A DNA stretch of 64,000 bases. Origin: Marinomonas sp. TW1. Its GTDB lineage: Bacteria > Pseudomonadota > Gammaproteobacteria > Pseudomonadales > Marinomonadaceae. Positions within the stretch are counted from its first letter, which is position 1. The number at the start of each line of letters is the position of its first letter. The translations under genes were made by a program, and so were the position numbers. The notes beneath the pieces are model-generated. The model saw only the letters and a program-made list of their open reading frames with translations, did not search any database and was not told where the DNA came from. Location: positions 1 to 64,000 of the forward strand of contig NZ_JSEE01000001.1 of the NCBI RefSeq assembly GCF_001625355.1. Direction: 5' to 3'. This document shows positions 30,495-39,348 of the stretch, in pieces.

Positions 30495-30800
30495 ATGTGC
30501 CAAATACAGATACCTACTCTGAGCATTTGCTTTACAACACTACTATTAATGACCGCTTGTGAAGCAAAAGTAGGTGGCGCTTGCCAGTACATTAATGGCG
30601 CTGAGCAAGCAACCGTCTCGCATGTCGATAAGAGTTATGTAATGTTAAGCAATGAGCATAACCAGTTTGAAACAGCGCACAATCTATTTTCTTCACCCCC
30701 CATAAAGGGGCAGAAATACACAGTCCATTATCAACACATTTCTAAAGGTAGCTGTACCCCAATGCTAATTGAGTCCGTACGTTTAGAAACAATGCCTTAA
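30495..30800 (+). CDS. Small putative lipoprotein
   Basis: Unrecognised 101-residue protein with a signal peptide ending in LLLMTAC, a good lipobox. The mature part is about 80 residues with two cysteines (GGACQY, KGSCTP) that may pair, and is predicted mostly beta. AAAGGA lies 10 bases upstream of the ATG. It follows the previous lipoprotein gene by 37 bases and probably shares its transcript. Confidence 0.65.
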   Translation: MCQIQIPTLSICFTTLLLMTACEAKVGGACQYINGAEQATVSHVDKSYVMLSNEHNQFETAHNLFSSPPIKGQKYTVHYQHISKGSCTPMLIESVRLETMP

Positions 30801-30836
30801 TCAATTTTCTAATCTTGATTAAGCTTCTCTCCTGAG

Positions 30837-30867
30837 TGCCACCCTTTAAATCCATTAAAGATGGCAC
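30837..30867. terminator. Imperfect hairpin between the lipoprotein gene and pepD
   Basis: GTGCCA...TGGCAC arms enclose an inner TTTAA/TTAAA pairing. It sits between two convergent stops. There is no strong T-run, so its role as a terminator is uncertain. Confidence 0.35.
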
Positions 30868-30879
30868 TATAACAGCGCC

Positions 30880-32352
30880 TTACGCTTTTGGCGTTGACGC
30901 TAATAAGGCCATCAATAAACCCCAAAAATCCGAGACGGAATCAATTTCCATTCGCTCCGTTGGCGAATGCGCACCACGTATATTGGGACCAAAAGATACC
31001 ATTTCCATACCGGCATACTTTGCCCCAATGATGCCGCATTCTAAACCCGCATGGATGACTTTAACGTTCGCCTCATAGCCCATGACCTCTTTATGCACTT
31101 GCAAAAACGCTTTCAGTAAGCCGGCATTCGGATCTGGTCGCCAACCAGGATAACCATTTACCATACGAACTTGAGCATCAATCAAAGAAAATGCCGACTT
31201 GGCAACATGAGCTTGATGTTCCACAGCTGAATCGACTAATGAACGGACCAACAAACAGGCATCAAATTTCTTTTTCCCTGATGCCGCGTGACTGAGGTTG
31301 ATGACGCCTAAATTGCACGATGTTTCTGTCACCCCTTCTAACTCGGTGCTCATTCTATGAACCCCATGAGGCGCACAGTATAAGGCATTTAATAGACGGT
31401 CTGTGGTCGCAGCATCCAGCTCAGAGTCGAGTGTCGCTGGCGTTAAGCCCACTTTTAAATCTGGCTCAATGACCGAAAATTCAAGTTTGCAGCGTTTCTC
31501 AAATGTTTCAATAAAGCGAAATAAGATGGCTTCGTCTCTGGCTTCCAGATTAATTGTCGCCTTGGCATCACGCGCAATGGCATTACGAAGGGTGCCACCA
31601 GAAAACGCGCTTAGCCCAAAATCACATTGTTCTTTCAACAAGGTTAGCAGCCTGACAATTAATACATTGGCACTGGCACGCCCTTTTTGAATGTCCAAGC
31701 CTGAGTGACCGCCGCGTAAGCCGGAAACCCTAATTTCATACGCCTTCTTGTCTGCTGTCGCCGGAATCGGCGTATAAAGCTTATCGATGTTGATATCGAC
31801 CCCACCAGCACAACCAATGTATACATCGCCTCGATCTTCGGAATCCAAATTAAGTAGGATTTTACCCTTTAAGATCCCTTCCTCGAGCTGCAAAGCACCT
31901 CGTAGGCTGGTTTCTTCTTCTATGGTAAACAAGGCTTCGATTGGCCCATGGGCAACGTCAGTAGACTCCAATACCGCCAAGGCGGCTGCAACGCCAATAC
32001 CATTATCCGCTCCCAGAGTCGTACCTTTTGCCGACACCCAACCGTCGATAATTTGGGTTTGAATTGGATCCTTGGTGAAATCATGTTCAAGATCCGCTTC
32101 TTTTTGCGCCACCATGTCCAAATGACCTTGTAACACGACGGTTTGTCTGTCTTCCATTCCCTTACTAGCAGACTTACGAATCAACAAATTACCCACTGGA
32201 TCGACATAAGTCGTCAAACCAAGTTGCTCTGCCCAAGAAATCAAATGATCTCGTAACTGAGCTTCATGAAAAGATGGCCTTGGAATATTACAAAGCGTTT
32301 GAAAGTGCCGCCAAATGGCCTCAGGTTGCAAAGTGCTTAATACTTGATTCAT
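30880..32352 (-). CDS. pepD: Aminoacyl-histidine dipeptidase (peptidase D)
   Basis: PepD is a cytosolic zinc M20-family dipeptidase that cleaves Xaa-His dipeptides such as carnosine and many others. The 490-residue protein (E. coli 485) has the metal-site segments LQGHLDMVAQ, LGADNGIGVA, FTIEEETSLRG and LNLDSEDRGDVYIGCAGG, plus the C-terminal HAGLECGI and SFGPNIRGAHSPTER. The M20 dimerisation domain lies in the middle. Monocistronic by context. Confidence 0.95.
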   Translation of the reverse strand: MNQVLSTLQPEAIWRHFQTLCNIPRPSFHEAQLRDHLISWAEQLGLTTYVDPVGNLLIRKSASKGMEDRQTVVLQGHLDMVAQKEADLEHDFTKDPIQTQIIDGWVSAKGTTLGADNGIGVAAALAVLESTDVAHGPIEALFTIEEETSLRGALQLEEGILKGKILLNLDSEDRGDVYIGCAGGVDINIDKLYTPIPATADKKAYEIRVSGLRGGHSGLDIQKGRASANVLIVRLLTLLKEQCDFGLSAFSGGTLRNAIARDAKATINLEARDEAILFRFIETFEKRCKLEFSVIEPDLKVGLTPATLDSELDAATTDRLLNALYCAPHGVHRMSTELEGVTETSCNLGVINLSHAASGKKKFDACLLVRSLVDSAVEHQAHVAKSAFSLIDAQVRMVNGYPGWRPDPNAGLLKAFLQVHKEVMGYEANVKVIHAGLECGIIGAKYAGMEMVSFGPNIRGAHSPTERMEIDSVSDFWGLLMALLASTPKA

Positions 32353-32588
32353 TAGATACTCTTACAATGGTCGATTTTCCACTAGGGTAAAGAAGCCTCA
32401 CTACTGAGGCAATCGAAATTAAGACTAGCCCTATACAGAAAACGCATGCGACCAAACTTGCCCAATCTAACCAAGAATAAATATGAAATGGCGTTTTATT
32501 TTATGGAATCGCATTTGATATTTCGCTAGTATGAATACTCAACACCGTCTCTCAAATAATACAAATAAAGAAAAAACAGGACGTCATT

Positions 32589-34247
32589 ATGCAAGTTGTA
32601 CTGGACTATCTTACTCAATACGCGGAGACTCTTTTGCGCGATTATCGCGACCCTTATCATGGCACGCCTTTGTTTTTTGATGGTTGTGAGCTTCACAGCA
32701 AACAAGCCGTTGCTTGGAAAAATACCGATGGTCGAATTTGGCAACCTTCCAATATTGCCAGTCAACAAAACCTATTTCGTTTTTTTGTTGGTCTATCCAA
32801 TATCACTCAAGACCCCAAGTACAAACAAGCCGCTCAACGCGTCATTCAATGGCATTTTGATCATGCCGATTCCAGTGGTTTGATCCGCTGGGGGGGGCAC
32901 TCTTTTATTGATTTGAAAACCCTAGACTCAGTCGGTCCTGAAAACAAAAACATGGTGCATGAACTCAAACACCATTGCCCATTTTATGAACTCATGTACG
33001 AAACCGATGCGCCAGCGACTCGCAAACTCATCAAAGCCATCTGGAACACCCACGTCACCGATTGGCAACAGATGGCAATGTCCCGTCATGGTCAATACGG
33101 CTTGGAATTCGATGAATTAAGCGTTTGGGACAAACCAAAGCAAGCCAACTTATCACCGTTACGAGAAATGAAAGGCTTGTCCTTCGTGAATATTGGCAAT
33201 GATCTGGTGTTCAGTGCTGGCTTGCTATACGCCATGGATGGTGATGAAAAAGCCTTATCTTGGGCGGAACATTTGATGAGTCAGTATGTTAACAGTCGCC
33301 ACCCTGACACTCAGCTTGGTTGTTATCAATATAACCAACCCCTTAAAACCGGCGACGCACCAATCGATGAACACCACCCTCAATACACTTTTTCGTTTTG
33401 GGGCGACAGAGCACAAAGACAATTTGGACCAGAATATGGCGATGTCGCCAAAGAAGCCTGGGTGCTATTCAAAGCGGACGAAGACGCGCTCAATGGACCT
33501 GAAGGCATTTACGGAGATTCCGCACTGGCTCAAACCTTATTGGCTCGCGATCTAGGAACAAAAGGTGTCGACGCAAAAGGGAAGCAACTACTGGATTGGA
33601 CCACACAAGGCCTAGAAACGTGGGCGAAATACGCTTACGATCACCAAACCAATGAAATCAAACCCATGTTTGCCGATGGCAAAGACCTCACTGGGCACAG
33701 GATCCCTCGCTTTGGTTACTATGGTCAAAAAGGCCAAGAACTAATCCGCCGCCCTCTGCCAGTTCACGTATTCCTTGCCTATGTTACTAACTGGTGTGAG
33801 TCAAAAAGCGAAGCACTCTGGCCGAGCATTTGCGCCATGGCCCAACATTTTGGTCTAGGGAATTGGCAAACACGACAAGATGCCAAATTTGATGGACAAA
33901 GCGATCCGCTTTTACTCTTTGCCAGCTTAGAAATGTACCGCACAACGCAGCAAGCGTTCTTTTTAGCACTGGCGGATCAATTGGCAAACAAACTGTTCGA
34001 ACAAACAGCCCATCAAGGGTTATTTACTCCTTCATCGGAGCACATTTATTGCCGCTTTGATGATGTAACCCCCCTCGCCCTGCTTACTTGGATCGCCCAT
34101 AAAAACGGGACATATAACCAAATACCGGTTTATCGCAGCCGCGGTGGCTACATTCATGGGGACATATTGCTTGATAATGGAGAGGTGAAAAACATCATGG
34201 ACGTGAAGTTTATTTATGAACAGAAAACAACAAAAAAGACGCACTAG
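32589..34247 (+). CDS. pelW: Family PL2 pectate disaccharide-lyase (PelW-like, cytoplasmic)
   Basis: PL2 enzymes cleave oligogalacturonides exolytically by beta-elimination, usually inside the cell. The 552-residue protein has no signal peptide. Recalled PL2 landmarks are present: SQQNL, IRWGGHSFIDLKTL, HELK, SRHGQYG, GDRAQRQFGPEYG and GYYGQKGQE. By comparison with the characterised Yersinia PL2A, the catalytic Arg and metal ligands correspond to R166, H104, E125 and H167, with identical spacing (21, 41 and 1). CAGGA lies 7 bases before the ATG. No oligogalacturonate transporter, kdgR or hexuronate gene adjoins it. The terminator stem overlaps its last codons. Confidence 0.88.
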   Translation: MQVVLDYLTQYAETLLRDYRDPYHGTPLFFDGCELHSKQAVAWKNTDGRIWQPSNIASQQNLFRFFVGLSNITQDPKYKQAAQRVIQWHFDHADSSGLIRWGGHSFIDLKTLDSVGPENKNMVHELKHHCPFYELMYETDAPATRKLIKAIWNTHVTDWQQMAMSRHGQYGLEFDELSVWDKPKQANLSPLREMKGLSFVNIGNDLVFSAGLLYAMDGDEKALSWAEHLMSQYVNSRHPDTQLGCYQYNQPLKTGDAPIDEHHPQYTFSFWGDRAQRQFGPEYGDVAKEAWVLFKADEDALNGPEGIYGDSALAQTLLARDLGTKGVDAKGKQLLDWTTQGLETWAKYAYDHQTNEIKPMFADGKDLTGHRIPRFGYYGQKGQELIRRPLPVHVFLAYVTNWCESKSEALWPSICAMAQHFGLGNWQTRQDAKFDGQSDPLLLFASLEMYRTTQQAFFLALADQLANKLFEQTAHQGLFTPSSEHIYCRFDDVTPLALLTWIAHKNGTYNQIPVYRSRGGYIHGDILLDNGEVKNIMDVKFIYEQKTTKKTH

Positions 34248-34257
34248 GCGTCTTTTT
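34233..34257. terminator. Bidirectional terminator overlapping the end of pelW
   Basis: AAAAAGACGC (34233-34242) pairs perfectly with GCGTCTTTTT (34248-34257) around ACTAG. The loop contains the pelW stop codon. A- and T-tracts allow it to serve both pelW and gor. Confidence 0.88.
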
Positions 34258-34287
34258 AGAGGTGGTTATTTATAACTTACGATTCGA

Positions 34288-35664
34288 TTAATCACGCTTT
34301 TTCAACGAGCCTTCCGAGAAAGTCACAAATTCTTCTGCGCTGGTAGGGTGAACCCCAACTGTTGCATCAAAATCGGCTTTGGTCGCACCCGCTTTAATGG
34401 CAATGCCCAGACCTTGAATGATTTCACCGGCATAATCCCCTACCATGTGAGCACCAATCACTTTGTCGTTCGCATTGTTTACCAAAAGCTTCATTAATGA
34501 CCGAGAGGTGCTGGCGCTTAACGTGTGTTTCATTGGACGGAAATCCGTTTGATAAACGCGGAAATCTAAACCTCTGGCTTCGGCTTCTTGCTCACTCAAG
34601 CCCACAGTACCAATCGCCGGCTGACTGAATACCGCAGTCGGAATATTGTCATAATCGAACTTAACGGGTGTACCTTCAAACCAGTAATCAATCAAGGCCA
34701 TGGCTTCTTTGATGGCCACAGGTGTTAATTGAATATTGTCGGTCACATCGCCAAGTGCGAAGACACTTGACGCAGAGGTGGTGAAGTTACTATCAATGAC
34801 TACCGCACCATTTTTACCTGTGATGATATTGGCGTTATCAAGTTCTAAAGAGTCCACATTGGGCACTCGGCCCGTCGCATATAAAACCAAACCAAATTCT
34901 TCACTGCGTCCATCTTTAAAGTGCACTAAACGTGACCCCTTTGGTTGCTTAGGATCAACCAACTCAATACGCTCCACATCCGTGTTTAATTGCACATCAA
35001 TGCCAGATTTCTCGTATTCGACGCTGGCAAAGTTGCGTACATCTTCATCAAAACCACGAAGCAGTTGATCACCACGATACGCTAATGTGGTTTTTACCCC
35101 CAAGCCATTCAAAATACCGGCAAACTCAACGGCAATGTAACCACCGCCGACAACCAATACGTTACTTGGAAGGGATTCTAAATAAAACATGTCATTGGAA
35201 CTGACCACCAGATCATTGCCGTCAAAGTTAGGAATAAATGGCTTCGCACCAACAGCAATCAAAATACGCTCGGCCGTATAAGTTTGGCCATTTACTTCGA
35301 CGGTATTAGCATCAACAAAGCGCGCATAGCCTTTGATCAAATCCACACCCGCATTGTTTAATAAGTTACCGTAGATGCCATTGAGTCGTTCAATTTCCTT
35401 GCTCTTGTTATCACGCAACACAGACCAATCAAATGATACGCCTTCGTGCTGCCAACCAAAGCCCGCCGCCTCTTCGAACCCATGACCAAACTCTGAGCCA
35501 TAGACAAAGAGTTTCTTGGGCACACAACCAATGTTCACACACGTTCCGCCTAATGCGCTGCCTTCCGCAACCGCGACTTTGTAACCTTTTGACGCCGCCA
35601 CTCGGCTTGCTCTTACACCACCTGAGCCAGCACCGATAACAAATAAATCGTATTGATAAGCCAT
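34288..35664 (-). CDS. gor: Glutathione-disulfide reductase
   Basis: An FAD flavoenzyme that reduces GSSG with NADPH. The 458-residue chain has the FAD site GAGSGGVRASR, the redox disulfide in GGTCVNIGCVPKK (C42 and C47, the E. coli numbering), an NADPH-binding VVGGGYIAVEFAG and the C-terminal catalytic HPTSAEEFVTF. I start at ATG 35664, which has GGAG upstream, rather than an ATG pair seven codons earlier. It is divergent from xthA, with about 185 bases between them; both fit oxidative defence. Confidence 0.95.
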   Translation of the reverse strand: MAYQYDLFVIGAGSGGVRASRVAASKGYKVAVAEGSALGGTCVNIGCVPKKLFVYGSEFGHGFEEAAGFGWQHEGVSFDWSVLRDNKSKEIERLNGIYGNLLNNAGVDLIKGYARFVDANTVEVNGQTYTAERILIAVGAKPFIPNFDGNDLVVSSNDMFYLESLPSNVLVVGGGYIAVEFAGILNGLGVKTTLAYRGDQLLRGFDEDVRNFASVEYEKSGIDVQLNTDVERIELVDPKQPKGSRLVHFKDGRSEEFGLVLYATGRVPNVDSLELDNANIITGKNGAVVIDSNFTTSASSVFALGDVTDNIQLTPVAIKEAMALIDYWFEGTPVKFDYDNIPTAVFSQPAIGTVGLSEQEAEARGLDFRVYQTDFRPMKHTLSASTSRSLMKLLVNNANDKVIGAHMVGDYAGEIIQGLGIAIKAGATKADFDATVGVHPTSAEEFVTFSEGSLKKRD

Positions 35665-35848
35665 TGTGTATTTCTCCAACATCATGCTTTATAAATCTAT
35701 CTCGCCAGTGTAGCAGGGCTAGGCAAAAAAGTTCAAAAGAATCATTCTATTAGGGCGATCGAAAAAAGCATTTAAATGTGCAAGGCAAAGACAAGATTGA
35801 CGTAGCCACATCTGCTATTATTGGCAAAAATACAGTTGGAAGCCTGCT

Positions 35849-36661
35849 ATGAAATTTGTCTCTTTTAATATTAATGGTCTGCGCGCTCGACCACACCAAA
35901 TTGATGCTTTAGTGGAAAAACATCAACCTGATGTCATTGGTTTACAAGAAATCAAAGTCCACGACGACGCTTTTCCTCATGAAATCCCTCAAGCCGTTGG
36001 CTATCATGCTTACTATTATGGTCAAAAATCTCATTACGGAGTCGCCATATTCAGCAAGCAACAAGCCACTCAAGTTGAATACGGCTTTCCAGGTGATGAT
36101 GAAGACGCGCAACGCCGTATGATCATTGCCACTTTTGACACGCCTCACGGACCAGTCAAGGTTTTGAATGGGTATTTTCCACAAGGTGAAAATCGCGATC
36201 ATGAGACAAAATTCCCCGCGAAACGCAAGTTCTACGCCGACTTAATGAACTACCTTGAAAACCATACTGCGGATGAAAAAATCATTGTCATGGGTGACAT
36301 TAATATCTCACCAACGGATCTCGACATAGGCATTGGTGAAAATAACGCTAAGCGCTGGTTAAAGACAGGGAAATGCAGCTTCTTACCAGAAGAAAGAGAA
36401 TGGTTTAAAACCTTACTAGATTGGGGATTCACAGACACCTACCGTCATCTGAACCCCTCTAAAAATGACCGATTCAGCTGGTTTGACTACCGTTCGAAAG
36501 GCTTTGATGATGACCCAAAACGAGGTCTTCGAATTGATGTTATCTTATCCTCAGCTGGCTTAACGCCTTATGTGGCCGACGCTGACGTCGACTATGAATT
36601 GCGAGGTCTGGAAAAACCATCAGACCACGCACCTATTTGGACACGTTTCGACTTTAAATAA
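35849..36661 (+). CDS. xthA: Exodeoxyribonuclease III
   Basis: The AP endonuclease and 3'-phosphatase/exonuclease of base-excision repair. At 270 residues it matches E. coli Xth (268). Active-site residues are visible: the N-terminal [10 protein letters not shown]34 in GLQEIK, the [15 protein letters not shown] loop, LRIDVILS and the catalytic SDHAPIW near the end. GGAAG precedes the ATG by 6 bases. Confidence 0.95.
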   Translation: MKFVSFNINGLRARPHQIDALVEKHQPDVIGLQEIKVHDDAFPHEIPQAVGYHAYYYGQKSHYGVAIFSKQQATQVEYGFPGDDEDAQRRMIIATFDTPHGPVKVLNGYFPQGENRDHETKFPAKRKFYADLMNYLENHTADEKIIVMGDINISPTDLDIGIGENNAKRWLKTGKCSFLPEEREWFKTLLDWGFTDTYRHLNPSKNDRFSWFDYRSKGFDDDPKRGLRIDVILSSAGLTPYVADADVDYELRGLEKPSDHAPIWTRFDFK

Positions 36662-36674
36662 TCAAGATTCCACA

Positions 36675-36716
36675 ACGGCCACTGTTTGTTTTTTAAACAA
36701 ATCAGACAGAGGCCGT
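36675..36716. repeat. Hairpin in the xthA-arsR gap
   Basis: ACGGCC and GGCCGT form the outer arms, and TTTGTTT/AAACAAA around TTT forms an inner perfect 7-bp stem (36685-36701). It is just past the xthA stop and may act as its terminator, though no T-run follows on the plus strand. Confidence 0.4.
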
Positions 36717-36761
36717 CTTACTTGATGAGAATATATAGTAACTAACACTACCCCCAGATTT

Positions 36762-36809
36762 ATCCACAGACATTGTGGATGACTTTGCACCTTATGAAAC
36801 AATGCAAAG
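36762..36809 (+). promoter_or_regulatory. Two tandem dyads upstream of the ArsR-family gene
   Basis: ATCCACA-GACAT-TGTGGAT (36762-36780) and CTTTGCA-N13-TGCAAAG (36783-36809) lie 25-72 bases before the regulator's ATG. Either could be its autoregulatory operator. They share no sequence with each other, so at most one is likely to be the specific site. Confidence 0.4.
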
Positions 36810-36833
36810 TAATGCGACAGAAAGGAAAGATGT

Positions 36834-37148
36834 ATGGCCAACAATTCAATGACAATGCAGGAGATGATCACACAATCGTCTCAAGCTGCCGTGTTTTTAA
36901 AAGCACTAAGCAATGAAAACCGATTGTTAATTTTATGCCATTTGCTGGAAGGGGAAATGTCAGTAACGGCCTTGAATGAAAAACTACCGCTGAGCCAATC
37001 GGCCTTATCGCAACACCTTGCAGTGCTTCGAAAAGACAATCTGGTCGCTACTCGTCGCGAATCCCAAACCATCTATTACAGCTTAGGCGACCAGCGAGTA
37101 AAAACCTTGATTGAAACCATGCACAGTTTGTTTTGTCCAACATTGTAA
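36834..37148 (+). CDS. ArsR-family regulator with BigR/YgaV-type cysteine pair
   Basis: A 104-residue winged-helix repressor: ALSNENRLLILCHLL, the recognition helix LSQSALSQHLAVLRKD and the wing ATRRESQTIYYSL. It has exactly two cysteines in the positions typical of persulfide sensors: C35 in LLILC and C101 in LFCPTL, 66 residues apart as in BigR and SqrR (42/108, 41/107). A role in sensing sulfide or persulfide is therefore likely. No sulfide-oxidising gene adjoins it; the neighbours are xthA and a convergent alpha/beta hydrolase, so its targets lie elsewhere or include only itself. AGGA lies 7 bases upstream of the ATG. Confidence 0.88.
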   Translation: MANNSMTMQEMITQSSQAAVFLKALSNENRLLILCHLLEGEMSVTALNEKLPLSQSALSQHLAVLRKDNLVATRRESQTIYYSLGDQRVKTLIETMHSLFCPTL

Positions 37149-37195
37149 AAGCCACCAGCGAATCTCGTGAAGCGTTAGTTCAATCGGCATGACCG

Positions 37196-37888
37196 CTATT
37201 CGACAAAACACGCCCGCACGTATTTGGCAAACAGCGGAGGTTGCTCTATCGGTATCATATGACCACAATCATCGATATCAACCCATTCTGCGGTTTGACT
37301 GTCCTTAAACCTTTGTCGATCCGATGCTGACAACAAACCATCTTCCGTTCCAACCAAGACATGAACAGGTATCGTTAATTCTTTAAGAAGAGCAATTAAA
37401 TCCGGTCGTTCTAAACTGGCTGTTAACTGTTGCACCAAAGATGCTTCACCCAAAGTTTCATCCATCGCCTGTATCAGAGCAATTAAATGCTCATTATTTT
37501 GACAAGACAGCCCCAGCATCGACTGCGCTTTCTTTCTTGGTATACCAGAATAACCTTGCTTGGCCACCCAATTGAGCGCCACTCGCCTTTGTTGACGTTC
37601 TGCTTCTGGCAACCCTGTTGCAAGATTAGAAACCAGCATCAAACGTTTGACTCTATGTGGGTGTTTTACCGTCAATGCCGCTGCCAAGTACGCCCCCATC
37701 GAAAACCCCAGTAAATTCACTGGCGATTCAGGCAATCGCGTTAACAAACAAGCCACCATGTCATCCAATGAATTTTCTAATGGAATCGCTTGATGAGTTA
37801 AAACCGTACTCTGATCCAGATATCGACTGGCTTGCTGCCAGAGTCGATCATCGCACATCGTGCCAGGTAAACAATGTATTTCCGTCAC
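37196..37888 (-). CDS. Alpha/beta-fold hydrolase
   Basis: A 230-residue cytoplasmic hydrolase with nucleophile elbow GFSMG (S63), an acid in GTEDGLL and a catalytic histidine in CGHMIPIEQP. The N-terminal HCLPGTMCD oxyanion region and the short cap resemble BioH/menaquinone-type enzymes in layout, but no specific match is claimed. It ends 47 bases from the convergent regulator gene and begins 18 bases after the ligase stop, so it may be cotranscribed with the ligase. Substrate unknown. Confidence 0.8.
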   Translation of the reverse strand: MTEIHCLPGTMCDDRLWQQASRYLDQSTVLTHQAIPLENSLDDMVACLLTRLPESPVNLLGFSMGAYLAAALTVKHPHRVKRLMLVSNLATGLPEAERQQRRVALNWVAKQGYSGIPRKKAQSMLGLSCQNNEHLIALIQAMDETLGEASLVQQLTASLERPDLIALLKELTIPVHVLVGTEDGLLSASDRQRFKDSQTAEWVDIDDCGHMIPIEQPPLFAKYVRACFVE

Positions 37889-37906
37889 GGTTCACTCTTT
37901 ATTCAC

Positions 37907-38746
37907 TTAATAGATGGGGTATCTTAACCTTTGAAAGACCGCAAAACGAGGAATACCTCGCAGGGTGAAACCACTGTGCTTGAAGATAACGGTCGAGCCC
38001 ACTTTGGGAGGATTTTCTCTTTCTTGATCACTAAAGCCACTGCCAATTTTAAAACGCACACCAGACGGCATTTCAACCAAAATCGCCCCCATTTTATGCT
38101 CATATTTGCCCTGACCGGGCAACACAGCAACCACTTTTGCTTCTTTTTCCTCATAAGGTTTGAGCTTCAATAAATTGTCAGTTCGGCCACTTTCAAACAC
38201 CGCCATTTTACGATGTAGCATCAAACCTTCTGCGCCGGATGCAACATACTCATTAAGTCGATCATACAACTCAGACAAACTCGCTACCGAAAATTGTTTT
38301 ACTGGAATCACATGAGACAAACCAAGATGCTCTAAGATACGTTTATAACGAGCATACCTCTGTTCAAACGTCATGCTTCGCTCTTGGTCTGGTGCATCAA
38401 AGATCATGTATTTTATCTGTCGCCACTCTTGGTCAACGGGCTGTTTCTTTCGCACAATGGACATAACCTTGGCAAAGTCATTCCGCTGAGTCCAAAGCTC
38501 ACCATCCAACCAAATATTGGGCAATTTTTCCGTGAACCATTGCGGTGAATTAATTTCGTTGCCCTTGCGAGTAATCAGCTTAGATCCAGTCCAGATCGCT
38601 CGAATGCCATCGTATTTTTCACTGATAAGGTAATCTTGAACGCGAGCTTCGTCACTAAATTGAGTCGCTAATTGCACGTCTATCTGCGCAATGCTTAAGG
38701 CGGGAAGGGTTAGCAAAAACCCAATCAAAAAAAATCTAATCCACAT
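37907..38746 (-). CDS. ligE: Periplasmic ATP-dependent DNA ligase (LigE type)
   Basis: Small bacterial ATP-dependent ligases seal nicks without accessory domains. The 279-residue product begins with a clear signal peptide (cleavage about 20, LSIA|QID), so it is expected in the periplasm. The nucleotidyltransferase motif I is SEKYDGIRA with K44 as the adenylated lysine. Other motifs follow: LDGELW (III), MIFDAP (IIIa), EGLMLH (IV) and LLKLKPYEEKEA (V), then an OB-fold (about 190-275). The replicative NAD-dependent ligase must be elsewhere. A role in competence or extracellular DNA processing is suspected for this family. Confidence 0.92.
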   Translation of the reverse strand: MWIRFFLIGFLLTLPALSIAQIDVQLATQFSDEARVQDYLISEKYDGIRAIWTGSKLITRKGNEINSPQWFTEKLPNIWLDGELWTQRNDFAKVMSIVRKKQPVDQEWRQIKYMIFDAPDQERSMTFEQRYARYKRILEHLGLSHVIPVKQFSVASLSELYDRLNEYVASGAEGLMLHRKMAVFESGRTDNLLKLKPYEEKEAKVVAVLPGQGKYEHKMGAILVEMPSGVRFKIGSGFSDQERENPPKVGSTVIFKHSGFTLRGIPRFAVFQRLRYPIY

Positions 38747-38862
38747 ATCTCACTCCTTGAGATCATTTCAACCTTGTCTATTCCTACAGACAAAACTAAA
38801 GTATTTGACGCTGTTTAGCAATTTTTGAGCAAAAACTGTCTCTCTGTTAAACGCGCGCACAA

Positions 38863-38888
38863 AAAAGCCAAGCAATTGCTTGGCTTTT
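38863..38888 (-). terminator. Terminator of the DUF1127 gene
   Basis: A perfect 26-base palindrome (AAAAGCCAAGCAA and TTGCTTGGCTTTT) with A/T flanks lies 20 bases past the DUF1127 stop. In principle it works in both directions. Confidence 0.85.
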
Positions 38889-38908
38889 AGACATAAAAAG
38901 ATTCGGGG

Positions 38909-39091
38909 TTACACAGCGGACTGACGGCCATACTGAACCGCATCTTTAATGTTAAATCGAGAAATACCCAACTCAGCCAATTCGCGATCTGAGTAAGATT
39001 TCAATTCATTAATCGCTTGTTTCGTTTCACAATGATTTTTTGTGCTAAAAAGAGAAACAAGGGATGCGAAAAAAGTCGTTAGTTTAGTCAT
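38909..39091 (-). CDS. DUF1127 (YjiS-like) small protein
   Basis: A 60-residue basic protein. The C-terminal half is the DUF1127 helix-turn-helix-like motif, ELKSYSDRELAELGISRFNI, preceded by a hydrophobic N-terminal segment (TTFFASLVSLFS). The ATG at 39091 has GAGG 6 bases upstream; an extension of 25 codons is open but unlikely. In other bacteria such proteins take part in RNA binding, phosphate and carbon control, but nothing here shows that. The 257-base gap upstream contains small inverted repeats and no gene. Confidence 0.82.
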   Translation of the reverse strand: MTKLTTFFASLVSLFSTKNHCETKQAINELKSYSDRELAELGISRFNIKDAVQYGRQSAV

Positions 39092-39348
39092 ATTGAGCCT
39101 CATATGAATGATTGAATTAAACAATCTTGACCCCAATTGCATCTTGAAAGGTTGCTTCAAATGCATGACAAGGTTCGTTTTAGGCTGCCGAGCGGCAATT
39201 GTTATTTTTCTGAGGCTTTATCGAACGTCTTGACAATGGAATGTGGTAAAATCACCACTTGATCAAGTTGGGTGTAGATTAAATTCTAACCAGTTTAATG
39301 TCTAGTCTTTTACCGCTTAAAACACACTTTTTTCATACTTTTTGGTCA

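Noticed and set aside
39092-39166. 25-codon upstream extension of the DUF1127 protein
   Set aside because: The ATG at 39091 has a good GAGG site, and the extension is not typical of the family.
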